In this document: positions 1 through 5,240 of the stretch, one piece after another
Position numbering within the stretch: position 1 is the stretch's first letter
Layout of the letters: the number at the start of each line of letters is the position of its first letter
Program-made: the position numbers and the translations under genes
The notes under the pieces: generated by a model
What the model was told of the DNA's origin: nothing
Seen by the model: only the letters and a program-made list of their open reading frames with translations
Databases searched by the model: none
NCBI GenBank assembly: GCA_005883445.1
Contig: VAZL01000521.1
Location: forward strand, 11,547-16,786
Length of the DNA stretch: 5,240 bases
Direction of reading: 5' to 3'
Source of the DNA: Alphaproteobacteria bacterium
Lineage (GTDB): Bacteria > Pseudomonadota > Alphaproteobacteria > Rhizobiales > Xanthobacteraceae

Positions 1-31
1 GCCCCATCACACAATCCCGATAGGTCCGCGC

Positions 32-37
32 AGGAGA
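32..37 (+). promoter_or_regulatory. Ribosome binding site of the TM2-domain gene
   Basis: The sequence AGGAGA lies a few bases before the ATG at 43, at normal Shine-Dalgarno spacing. It supports starting the gene at 43 rather than at the two downstream in-frame ATG codons at 118 and 121, where many TM2 proteins would begin relative to the conserved domain. No promoter can be judged because only 42 bases precede the gene. Confidence 0.7.
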
Positions 38-42
38 GCGTC

Positions 43-363
43 ATGCAAGCCGAACTTCCCCCGGGCACCCGGCAGACAATTCAGCAGCACGGCGGCCTGT
101 CGAGCGACACACGCGCGATGATGCTGTTCGAGGCCAACAAGAAGACCGCGTTGGTCGCCTACATACTTTGGTTTTTCTTAGGGCTATTTGGCGGTCACAA
201 TTTTTATCTCAAACGCACCGGCGTCGCCGTCGCCCAACTCATCTTGACGCTCACCATCGTGGGGATGTTGATCACGGTCGTTTGGGTGCTTGTCGATGCA
301 TTCCTGATCCCAGGCTGGGTGAGAAATCAGAACAACCTCCTGGCTGTGCAACTCGGGGCCTAG
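43..363 (+). CDS. TM2 domain-containing membrane protein
   Basis: This encodes a 106-residue protein of the TM2 family, small inner-membrane proteins with two transmembrane helices joined by a short turn; their biochemical role is not established. The first 25 or so residues are polar and probably disordered. A conserved block begins near residue 26 (MMLFEANKKTALVAYILWFF), with helix 1 at about 35-50, a turn GGHNFYLKRTG at 50-60, and helix 2 at about 61-89 ending in VDAFLIPG. Many relatives have an arginine where this protein has Asn53 in the HNFYL turn, a small departure. The coding region is richer in A+T than its neighbours, as expected for hydrophobic codons. The start at 43 is supported by a good ribosome binding site. 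It is followed by another small membrane-protein gene on the same strand, 203 bases away. Family assignment is confident; function is unknown. Confidence 0.85.
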   Translation: MQAELPPGTRQTIQQHGGLSSDTRAMMLFEANKKTALVAYILWFFLGLFGGHNFYLKRTGVAVAQLILTLTIVGMLITVVWVLVDAFLIPGWVRNQNNLLAVQLGA

Positions 364-377
364 GCCGCCACCAGCCT

Positions 378-402
378 GCACCGCCCCGACGGGGCAACGT
401 GC
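378..402 (+). terminator. GC-rich hairpin after the TM2 gene, possible terminator
   Basis: GCCCC (383-387) and GGGGC (391-395) form a perfect five-base-pair stem around the three-base loop GAC. Outer arms GCAC (378-381) and GTGC (399-402) can extend it with a small asymmetric internal loop. It lies 15 bases after the TM2 stop codon, a sensible place for a transcription end. There is no T-run after it, so it does not qualify as a classical intrinsic terminator and may only stabilise the mRNA 3' end. The rest of the 364-566 gap shows nothing firm apart from a nine-base direct repeat, CGCGAGCAC, at 402-410 and 424-432. Confidence 0.3.
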
Positions 403-566
403 GCGAGCACTTCAGATCCCGCACGCGAGCACCCGTGCCCGCCACTCACTCCGCCAACAGCGACAACTTCGAAGACCGGCGATGCAATCGTGCCTGCAAT
501 GGCTAGTGCCGTTGATGGAATCAGGCTCAAATCATCGCCCTGGGCAACGAACAAAGGGTTCGAGCC

Positions 567-1007
567 ATGTCAACGACGCAGCTACTGTTCTCTTTTCAGG
601 GCCGCCTGAACCGCAAACCCTATTGGACGATGGTGATCGCTACGACGGTGGTCTTCATCCTTGTGCTCTTGCTTGCCCTGGCCGCGCTTCGAGAATACGG
701 GCTCGAATTCCTCCCCGGGACGATAGCGATCATCCTCGTCCTCTACATCCCGCTGATTTGGATCGGTCTCGCTCTTAGCGCCAAGCGTCTCCACGATCGT
801 GACAAGTCCGCATGGTGGCTCCTCGTGTTTTACGCGCTGCCGACAATTTTGAGCACGGCCGCCGATCGAACGGAGGATGTGCAATTCATCATCCTGCATC
901 TCATCAGCTTCGGAATTACCGTTTGGGCCTTCGTTGAGCTCGGTTGCCTGCGCGGTACGGTAGGATCCAATCGCTACGGCCCCGACCCGCTGAGCGCGCC
1001 GGCGTAG
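567..1007 (+). CDS. DUF805 family inner-membrane protein
   Basis: This encodes a 146-residue DUF805 protein (YhaH-type), a widespread family of small polytopic membrane proteins with no settled function. The family signatures are all visible: FSFQGRLNRKPYW at residues 8-20, KRLHDRDKSAWWLL at 73-86, and the C-terminal CLRGTVGSNRYGPDPL at 127-142. Hydrophobic stretches at about 21-41, 50-72, 82-98 and 106-126 suggest four membrane segments. A purine-rich AAAGGG at 553-558 lies eight bases before the ATG and supports this start. It sits between the TM2 gene and dapE on the same strand, with only 66 bases before dapE, so it may be cotranscribed with dapE; no function follows from that. Length is normal for the family. 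Family call confident, role unknown. Confidence 0.88.
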   Translation: MSTTQLLFSFQGRLNRKPYWTMVIATTVVFILVLLLALAALREYGLEFLPGTIAIILVLYIPLIWIGLALSAKRLHDRDKSAWWLLVFYALPTILSTAADRTEDVQFIILHLISFGITVWAFVELGCLRGTVGSNRYGPDPLSAPA

Positions 1008-1073
1008 CGCGGGTAACATTCCTCGCGGCATACGCATTGACGCCACCGTGGGAGGCCGGGTAAAGGCGCGACG

Positions 1074-2240
1074 ATGAGCATCACGACCGCCGACCCAACC
1101 GCGCTCGCCCGCGATCTCCTCCGCTGCCCCTCGGTGACGCCGGCGGAAGGCGGCGCGCTTAGTCTCATCGAAGGCGTGCTGAAAGCGGCGGGCTTCGAGG
1201 TCCACCGCGTCACCTTCGCCGAGCCCGGCACGGCGCCGGTCGAAAACCTTTATGCCCGCATCGGCGAGCAAAGCCCGCACCTCGCGTTCGCAGGTCACAC
1301 CGACGTGGTGCCGCCGGGCGAGCAGGCGAAATGGACCCATCCGCCGTTCGCCGGCGAGATCGCCGACGGCACGCTCTACGGCCGCGGCGCGGTCGACATG
1401 AAGGGCGCGATCGCTTGCGCGCTCGCCGCTACGTTCGATCATCTCGCCGCGCGCGGAGGCAAGCCGAAGGGATCGATCTCGTTCCTGATCACCGGAGACG
1501 AGGAAGGTATTGCTGTGAACGGAACGGTGAAGCTCATCAAATGGGCGGCCGAGCGCGGCGAGACCTTCGACCATTGCATCCTCGGCGAGCCGAGCAATGC
1601 GTCGATGATTGGCGACACCATCAAGATCGGCCGGCGCGGCTCGCTCAACGGCACCCTCGTCGTCACCGGCAAGCAGGGCCACGTCGCCTATCCCGAACGC
1701 GCCGACAATCCCGTGCGCGGGCTGGTCACCTTGATGAGCGCGTTGATGACGGCGGCGCTCGACCACGGCAGCGCGCAGTTCGACGCGTCGAACCTGGAAT
1801 TCACCTCGATCGATATCGGCAACACGGTCGTCAATCTCATCCCGGGCGAGGCGCGCGCGCGCTTCAATATCCGCTTCAATGATTGTCACAGCCAGACTTC
1901 GCTCAAGGTGTTGGTCGAGAAGCGCGCCGCCGACGCGGCGGCGGGGCATATCCGCTGGCATATCGAGTGGGAGCCGTCGAACGCAGATTCGTTCGTGACC
2001 AAGCCGGGTCCGTTCGTCGATCTCGTGTCCGCGGCGATCAAGGAGGTGACCGCGAAGGAGCCGAAGCTCTCGACTACCGGCGGTACGTCGGACGCGCGCT
2101 TCATCAAGAACTATTGCCCGGTGCTCGAATTCGGACTGGTCGGGCAGACCATGCATCAGGTCGACGAGCGTACCGCGATCGCCGATCTCACGACGTTGAC
2201 GGCGGTCTATCGCAAGGTTCTCGACCGCTATTTCGCCTAA
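1074..2240 (+). CDS. dapE: Succinyl-diaminopimelate desuccinylase
   Basis: DapE is a cytoplasmic dizinc amidohydrolase of the M20 family. It hydrolyses N-succinyl-LL-2,6-diaminopimelate to LL-diaminopimelate and succinate in the succinylase branch of lysine and meso-DAP synthesis, which feeds peptidoglycan. The 388-residue length matches bacterial DapE. By family comparison the metal ligands are His75 (in GHTDVVP), the bridging Asp108 (GRGAVDMKG), Glu144 (GDEEG), Glu172 (GEPS) and His361 (QTMHQVDE); Glu143 would be the catalytic base. The dimerisation (lid) domain is expected at about 180-295. GGTSDARF at 336-343 matches the conserved substrate-side loop that separates DapE from ArgE and other M20 peptidases. 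AAAGG at 1062-1066, seven bases before the ATG, supports the start. It may share a transcript with the DUF805 gene and converges on truA. The open frame is complete and without oddities. Confidence 0.96.
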   Translation: MSITTADPTALARDLLRCPSVTPAEGGALSLIEGVLKAAGFEVHRVTFAEPGTAPVENLYARIGEQSPHLAFAGHTDVVPPGEQAKWTHPPFAGEIADGTLYGRGAVDMKGAIACALAATFDHLAARGGKPKGSISFLITGDEEGIAVNGTVKLIKWAAERGETFDHCILGEPSNASMIGDTIKIGRRGSLNGTLVVTGKQGHVAYPERADNPVRGLVTLMSALMTAALDHGSAQFDASNLEFTSIDIGNTVVNLIPGEARARFNIRFNDCHSQTSLKVLVEKRAADAAAGHIRWHIEWEPSNADSFVTKPGPFVDLVSAAIKEVTAKEPKLSTTGGTSDARFIKNYCPVLEFGLVGQTMHQVDERTAIADLTTLTAVYRKVLDRYFA

Positions 2241-2359
2241 GACCTGTCTAAGGCCTATCTGGTCCCAAGACGTATTGCGGGGTAGGCGCAGTCACCGCAT
2301 GGGCGGGCAGTCGCGGCCAGCCTGACCGGCGCGACGCGCAATCTCCGCGAGCACGGCCA

Positions 2360-3100
2360 TCACGCGTAGTCGACCTTGGCCAGATAGAGCCCATCGGGCG
2401 GAGCAACGGGAGCACAAGCGGCGCGGTCGCGTTTCGCCAGCGCGACCGAAACGTCATCGACCGTCCACTTGCCCTCGCCGACGAGCGCGAGCGCGCCGAC
2501 CATCGAACGCACCTGGGAGTGCAAGAACGAGCGCGCCGAAGCCATGACTTCGACTTCGTCCGCGCGCCGATGCACGTCGAGCTGGTCGAGCGTCTTCACC
2601 GGCGATTTCGCCTGACATTCGACGTTGCGAAAGGTGGTGAAATCATGCCGGCCGATGAGGCGTTGCGCCGCCACCTGCATGGCCGGGATATCGAGCGGCT
2701 TGGCGATGCGCCAGGCACGGCCGCGTTCGAACGTGAGATCGGCGCGGCGGTTGATGATGCGATAAAGATAATGGCGCCGGATGGCGGAAAAGCGCGCGTC
2801 GAATGAATCGTCCACCCGCTCGGCCGCGATCACGGCAACAGGATGCGGGCGCAAATGCGCGTTCAACGCGTCGCGCACCGTGTCTTCGTCCCAGTCCTTG
2901 GCGAGATCGACATGGCCGACCTGGGCGAGCGCATGCACGCCGGCGTCGGTGCGCCCCGCCCCCTGCACGCTCACCTTCTCCCCGCAGAATGCCTCGACTG
3001 CGGCCGCCAACAGGCCCTGCACCGAGGGACCGTTGTCCTGGATCTGCCAGCCCACGAACGGTCCGCCGTCATATTCGATGGTGAGCTTGTAGCGAGGCAT
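2360..3100 (-). CDS. truA: tRNA pseudouridine(38-40) synthase TruA
   Basis: TruA is a cytoplasmic enzyme that converts uridines 38, 39 and 40 in the anticodon arm of many tRNAs to pseudouridine, without cofactors. The protein has 246 residues, normal for the family. Visible motifs: N-terminal YKLTIEYDGGPFVGWQ at 4-19, the catalytic loop GRTDAGVHA at 49-57 with nucleophile Asp52, the RRHYLYRI strand at 108-115 carrying the conserved tyrosine region, RHDFTTFRN at 151-159, and FLHSQVRSMVG at 192-202. The start codon lies only six bases beyond the stop of the fmt C-terminal frame, and the bases before it (TTTGGTTAGTCCGCC) have no strong Shine-Dalgarno sequence, so translational coupling to fmt is likely. 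It is the last gene of the def-fmt-truA group and faces dapE. The 119-base convergent gap (2241-2359) shows no convincing terminator. Confidence 0.96.
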   Translation of the reverse strand: MPRYKLTIEYDGGPFVGWQIQDNGPSVQGLLAAAVEAFCGEKVSVQGAGRTDAGVHALAQVGHVDLAKDWDEDTVRDALNAHLRPHPVAVIAAERVDDSFDARFSAIRRHYLYRIINRRADLTFERGRAWRIAKPLDIPAMQVAAQRLIGRHDFTTFRNVECQAKSPVKTLDQLDVHRRADEVEVMASARSFLHSQVRSMVGALALVGEGKWTVDDVSVALAKRDRAACAPVAPPDGLYLAKVDYA

Positions 3101-3106
3101 GGCGGA

Positions 3107-3968
3107 CTAACCAAACCGTGTGCCGGCGGCAATGCTCGTGCCGCGCAGGAACTCGTTCGCCTTCATTGCCTGGCGGCCCGCGCGCTGCAACTCGAGGATG
3201 CGCACCGCGCCCTCCCCGCAGGCCACCGTGAGCTCATCGTCGAGCACGGTGCCGGGCACGCCGACACCTTCGCCCTTGGTCGTGCGCAGCGCCTTGACGC
3301 GCACACCTTCACCCGCGATTTCGAACCAGGCGCCGGGAGCCGGCGACAAGCCTCGGATGTGGTTATGCACCTCTTGCCACGGCCGCCGTGAGCGTGAGCG
3401 TGCCGCGCTCGAGCGCCCCAAGCGCGCGCACCATGAGGTCGGCACCGAGGCGGGCGAGCCGATCGTGCAAATCGCCTGCGGTAACATCGAAGGGGATCGG
3501 CACGCGCTCCTCCTTCGCAATCGGGCCGGTGTCGAGCCCCTCCTCCATTTTCATCACCATCACCCCGGTCTCCACATCCCCCGCCATGATCGCGCGATTG
3601 ATCGGCGCGGCGCCGCGCCAGCGCGGCAGTAGCGACGCATGCAGATTGAACGCGCCCAACCGACAGGCTCCGAGGATCGGCTTGGGCAGGATCAGTCCAT
3701 AGGCGACGACGACCGCCACATCCGCGCCGTGGGCGCGGGCGCTGTCTGCCGCCTCCGTCGTGCGCAGCGTCGCGGGCGTGAGCACCGGCAGAGCGAACCG
3801 GCGCGCCTCGCGTTCGATCGCGCTCGGCGTGAGATCGAGGCCGCGCCGGCCGGCCGGCTTGGGCGCACGCGTGTAGACGGCCACGACCTCGTGACCGCGC
3901 CCGACGATCTCGACGAGCGTCGGCACGGCGAAGTCCGGCGTGCCCATGAACACAATGCGCAGCGACAT
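3107..3968 (-). pseudogene. fmt: Methionyl-tRNA formyltransferase, disrupted by internal deletion and frameshift
   Basis: Fmt transfers a formyl group from 10-formyltetrahydrofolate to initiator Met-tRNA in the cytoplasm. The start is placed at ATG 3968 (MSLRIVFMGTPDF); an ATG at 4031 would add 21 non-conserved residues. Residues 1-196 form an intact catalytic domain: GTPDF at 9-13, NLHASLLPRWRGAAPI at 108-123 with Asn108 and His110, and Asp146 in GLDTG, matching the known catalytic Asn/His/Asp set. After residue 196, near base 3381, this frame runs only into VARGA and stops at 3363. The C-terminal domain continues in another frame from RPWQEVHNHIRG (base 3385) to the TAG at 3107, 92 residues. 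Joined, the pieces give about 288 residues against about 310 expected. What is absent is the linker segment normally resembling TYAxKIxKxExxIDW. Losing about 20 residues plus the frame fits a deletion, not a one-base error. A real mutation and an assembly error both remain possible. Confidence 0.85.
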
Positions 3969-4025
3969 TTCGCCAACCCGTCGTGAATCGGAACTCAGGC
4001 TTGCGGCTTCCACATCTGGGAGCGC

Positions 4026-4054
4026 CCGCAAGTCGAGTGAACGGCGACTTGCGG
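4026..4054 (-). repeat. Perfect 10-bp inverted repeat in the def-fmt gap
   Basis: CCGCAAGTCG at 4026-4035 and CGACTTGCGG at 4045-4054 are exact reverse complements separated by nine bases. In the def-fmt-truA transcript this would fold into a strong ten-base-pair hairpin, about 35 bases after the def stop and about 58 bases before the fmt start. There is no U-run after it on the transcript, so it does not look like an intrinsic terminator. It could be an mRNA-stabilising or processing element, a partial terminator, or a copy of a dispersed intergenic palindrome. Confidence 0.7.
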
Positions 4055-4064
4055 CACAATACCG

Positions 4065-4078
4065 CCGACGAAAGTCGG
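4065..4078 (-). repeat. Second small hairpin directly after def
   Basis: CCGAC (4065-4069) and GTCGG (4074-4078) pair around a four-base loop, GAAA on the plus strand and TTTC on the transcript strand. It starts 10 bases after the def stop codon, and the larger inverted repeat follows. The tandem arrangement makes a structured spacer between def and fmt. No T-run follows it on the minus strand. Confidence 0.5.
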
Positions 4079-4088
4079 TAGCTCGAAA

Positions 4089-4604
4089 TTACTCGGCTGC
4101 CCGCTTTGCCGCCTTGGTGAATTTCTTGAGCACGCGGTCGCGCTTGAGCTTGGACAGGTGATCGATGAACAAAACGCCGTTCAAGTGATCGATTTCGTGC
4201 TGCAGGCAGGTCGCGAGGAGCCCGTTGGCCTCGATCTCGCGCGGCTCTCCCTCGCGATCGAGATATTTCACCTTCACCTGCGCCGGACGCTCGACGTCGC
4301 TGTAATATTCTGGGATCGACAGGCACCCCTCCTCGTTAGTCGCCTTTTCCTGCGAGGTCCAAAGGATTTCCGGATTGATGAAGACCTGCGGGTTCTTCGG
4401 CTCCTCCTTCTTGGCGAGATCCATGGTGATGATCCGCTTGGGCGTCCCGACCTGGATGGCGGCGAGCCCGATCCCGGGCGCGTCGTACATGGTCTCGAGC
4501 ATATCCTCGATGAGCTTGCGGATGCCGGCGTCGATTTTCTTCACCGGTTCGGACACCTGCCGCAACCGCTTGTCCGGCAGGATGAGAATGTCGCGCAGCG
4601 CCAT
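4089..4604 (-). CDS. def: Peptide deformylase
   Basis: Def is a cytoplasmic/ribosome-associated metalloenzyme that removes the N-formyl group from nascent proteins, undoing the mark made by Fmt. The 171-residue product is of normal length. The three family motifs are intact: GIGLAAIQ at 44-51, EEGCLS at 91-96 with metal ligand Cys94, and QHEIDHLNG at 135-143 with ligands His136 and His140 and catalytic Glu137. It ends in a basic, helical tail (KRDRVLKKFTKAAKRAAE), a position that in other deformylases contacts the ribosome. The frame stays open upstream to an ATG at 4715, but that would add 37 Ala/Pro/Arg-rich residues not typical of the family, and MALRDILILPDKRLR at 4604 matches the usual N-terminus. 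No strong Shine-Dalgarno sequence is seen before 4604. It is first in the def-fmt-truA group and divergent from rmuC. Confidence 0.96.
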   Translation of the reverse strand: MALRDILILPDKRLRQVSEPVKKIDAGIRKLIEDMLETMYDAPGIGLAAIQVGTPKRIITMDLAKKEEPKNPQVFINPEILWTSQEKATNEEGCLSIPEYYSDVERPAQVKVKYLDREGEPREIEANGLLATCLQHEIDHLNGVLFIDHLSKLKRDRVLKKFTKAAKRAAE

Positions 4605-4714
4605 GGCCGCGATGTAAGCGGTCGCCGGAACTCGGTCAATGCGCGGCAGCGGCGCGTCGGCGGCGCGAGCCGCCGTGCCAGGCGTTGCCGGCGGCGGGCG
4701 GCCTGCCGTCTGCA

Positions 4715-4743
4715 TTGATTTATCGTTCGCATTTTGTTCTTAT
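4715..4743 (+). promoter_or_regulatory. Possible sigma-70-type promoter for rmuC
   Basis: The divergent def-rmuC gap contains a local A+T-rich island at about 4712-4743, standing out in a GC-rich window. TTGATT (4715-4720) and TCTTAT (4738-4743), 17 bases apart, each match four of six consensus positions and would give a transcript start about 20 bases before the rmuC ATG. The same island may also hold a promoter for def on the other strand, but I cannot pick out a convincing pair there. This is pattern matching only. Confidence 0.3.
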
Positions 4744-4770
4744 GCGGCGAATCGATGTAGGGTGGGCCGG

Positions 4771-5240
4771 ATGGCCGATAATTTCCTTCCTCTCGTCGCC
4801 GTGATCGTCGTTGCGGGGCTTGCAGCCCTGGCGGGGCTCGTCGTCCTCAGCGTCCGGGCGCTGCGCCGGCGCGATCCGCAAGCGGCCGACCCGCAATTGC
4901 TAGAGCTCGCGCGGCTGCAGGCCGAGACTGCAGTGCGCATCGAGGCAATGCGCGACATGCTCGCCGGCCGTCAGGCCGAGCTTCACCGCGCGGTGAACGA
5001 GCGGCTCGACTCGGTGACGCACCATCTCAACCAATCCATGACGACGACGCGCCAGCATACGGTCGAGAGCCTGCAAAGACTCAACGAGCGGCTCGCCGTC
5101 ATCGATAACGCGCAGAGAAACATCACCGACTTGGCCTCGCAGGTGACGTCGCTGCAAAGCGTGCTCGCCAACAAACAGCAGCGCGGCGCCTTCGGTCAGG
5201 GGCGCATGGAGTTCATCGTGCAGGATGGGCTGCCGAAGGA
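4771..5240 (+). CDS. rmuC: DNA recombination protein RmuC, N-terminal part (cut by window edge)
   Basis: RmuC is a membrane-anchored protein with a nuclease-like (PD-(D/E)XK-type) domain that limits inversions and rearrangements between short repeats. Only the first 156 codons are present; the frame is open to the right edge. Residues 6-29 form one transmembrane helix (LPLVAVIVVAGLAALAGLVVLSV) followed by the basic RALRRRD, suggesting a membrane anchor with the remainder cytoplasmic. Residues 42-135 are a charged, heptad-like coiled coil. The family signature IDNAQRNITDLASQVTSLQ at 111-129 and the following VLANKQQRGAFGQGRME at 131-146 identify it; the nuclease core begins there and lies mostly outside the window. 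AGGGTGG at 4759-4765 gives a ribosome binding site at good spacing for the ATG at 4771. It is transcribed away from def. Confidence 0.93.
   Translation, partial: MADNFLPLVAVIVVAGLAALAGLVVLSVRALRRRDPQAADPQLLELARLQAETAVRIEAMRDMLAGRQAELHRAVNERLDSVTHHLNQSMTTTRQHTVESLQRLNERLAVIDNAQRNITDLASQVTSLQSVLANKQQRGAFGQGRMEFIVQDGLPK

Noticed and set aside
1038..1066. Promoter directly before dapE (TTGACG at 1038)
   Set aside because: No acceptable -10 element lies at proper spacing; the best match, TAAAGG, overlaps the ribosome binding site and would leave almost no leader.
582..2156. A 524-codon open frame on the minus strand, opposite DUF805 and dapE
   Set aside because: Its product is Arg/Asp/Glu/Ala-rich low-complexity sequence with no family motif. 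It mirrors the high-GC third positions of dapE, the usual source of long antisense frames, and dapE itself is unmistakable.
2241..2359. Bidirectional terminator between dapE and truA
   Set aside because: Only very short GC-rich self-complementary bits are present (for example GCGC-GAC-GCGC) with no T-run on either strand; not enough to call.
2843..3391. A 182-codon plus-strand frame opposite truA and fmt
   Set aside because: It is antisense to conserved coding sequence, has no recognisable motif and no ribosome binding site of note.
3363..3400. Programmed ribosomal frameshift in fmt
   Set aside because: No convincing slippery heptamer is seen, and a frameshift would not explain the missing ~20 conserved linker residues.
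3163..4326. A 387-codon minus-strand open frame spanning parts of def and fmt
   Set aside because: The product is Arg/Ala/Gly-rich and out of frame with both recognised genes; it is a high-GC shadow, not a fusion.
4605..4715. N-terminal extension of Def starting at 4715
   Set aside because: The 37 extra residues are Ala/Pro/Arg-rich, unlike the family N-terminus, and the ATG at 4604 gives the normal length.

Overview
The window is a high-GC stretch of housekeeping genes. The content and order (dapE, then truA-fmt-def on the opposite strand, then divergent rmuC) resemble what is seen in Alphaproteobacteria, most likely Hyphomicrobiales (Bradyrhizobium/Xanthobacteraceae-like). That placement rests on gene order, codon bias and the style of the proteins; no search was run. 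I see no mobile element, CRISPR array, tRNA or rRNA, and nothing that amounts to a new biological system.

Layout: (1) 43-363 (+), a small TM2-domain membrane protein with a good ribosome binding site. (2) 364-566, a short gap with one GC-rich hairpin just after the TM2 stop. (3) 567-1007 (+), a DUF805 membrane protein. (4) 1074-2240 (+), dapE, the lysine/meso-diaminopimelate pathway desuccinylase with all metal ligands present. (5) 2241-2359, a convergent gap. (6) 2360-3100 (-), truA, tRNA pseudouridine synthase. (7) 3107-3968 (-), fmt, methionyl-tRNA formyltransferase, which is broken in this sequence. (8) 3969-4088, a gap holding two hairpins. (9) 4089-4604 (-), def, peptide deformylase. 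(10) 4605-4770, a divergent intergenic region. (11) 4771 to the right edge (+), the N-terminal part of rmuC, cut by the window.

How the genes work together: def, fmt and truA read in that order on the minus strand and look like one translation-related operon. Fmt formylates initiator Met-tRNA, Def removes the formyl group from the finished protein, and TruA modifies tRNA anticodon arms. DapE supplies meso-DAP for peptidoglycan and lysine. RmuC is a membrane-anchored, coiled-coil nuclease-family protein that limits DNA rearrangement.

The most notable observation is in fmt. The catalytic N-terminal domain is intact, but about 20 residues that normally link it to the C-terminal tRNA-binding domain are missing, and the rest of the gene is out of frame. 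This looks like a deletion of roughly 56-62 bp between short GC-rich repeats, or an assembly error. The 10-bp perfect inverted repeat between def and fmt is the second item worth a look.
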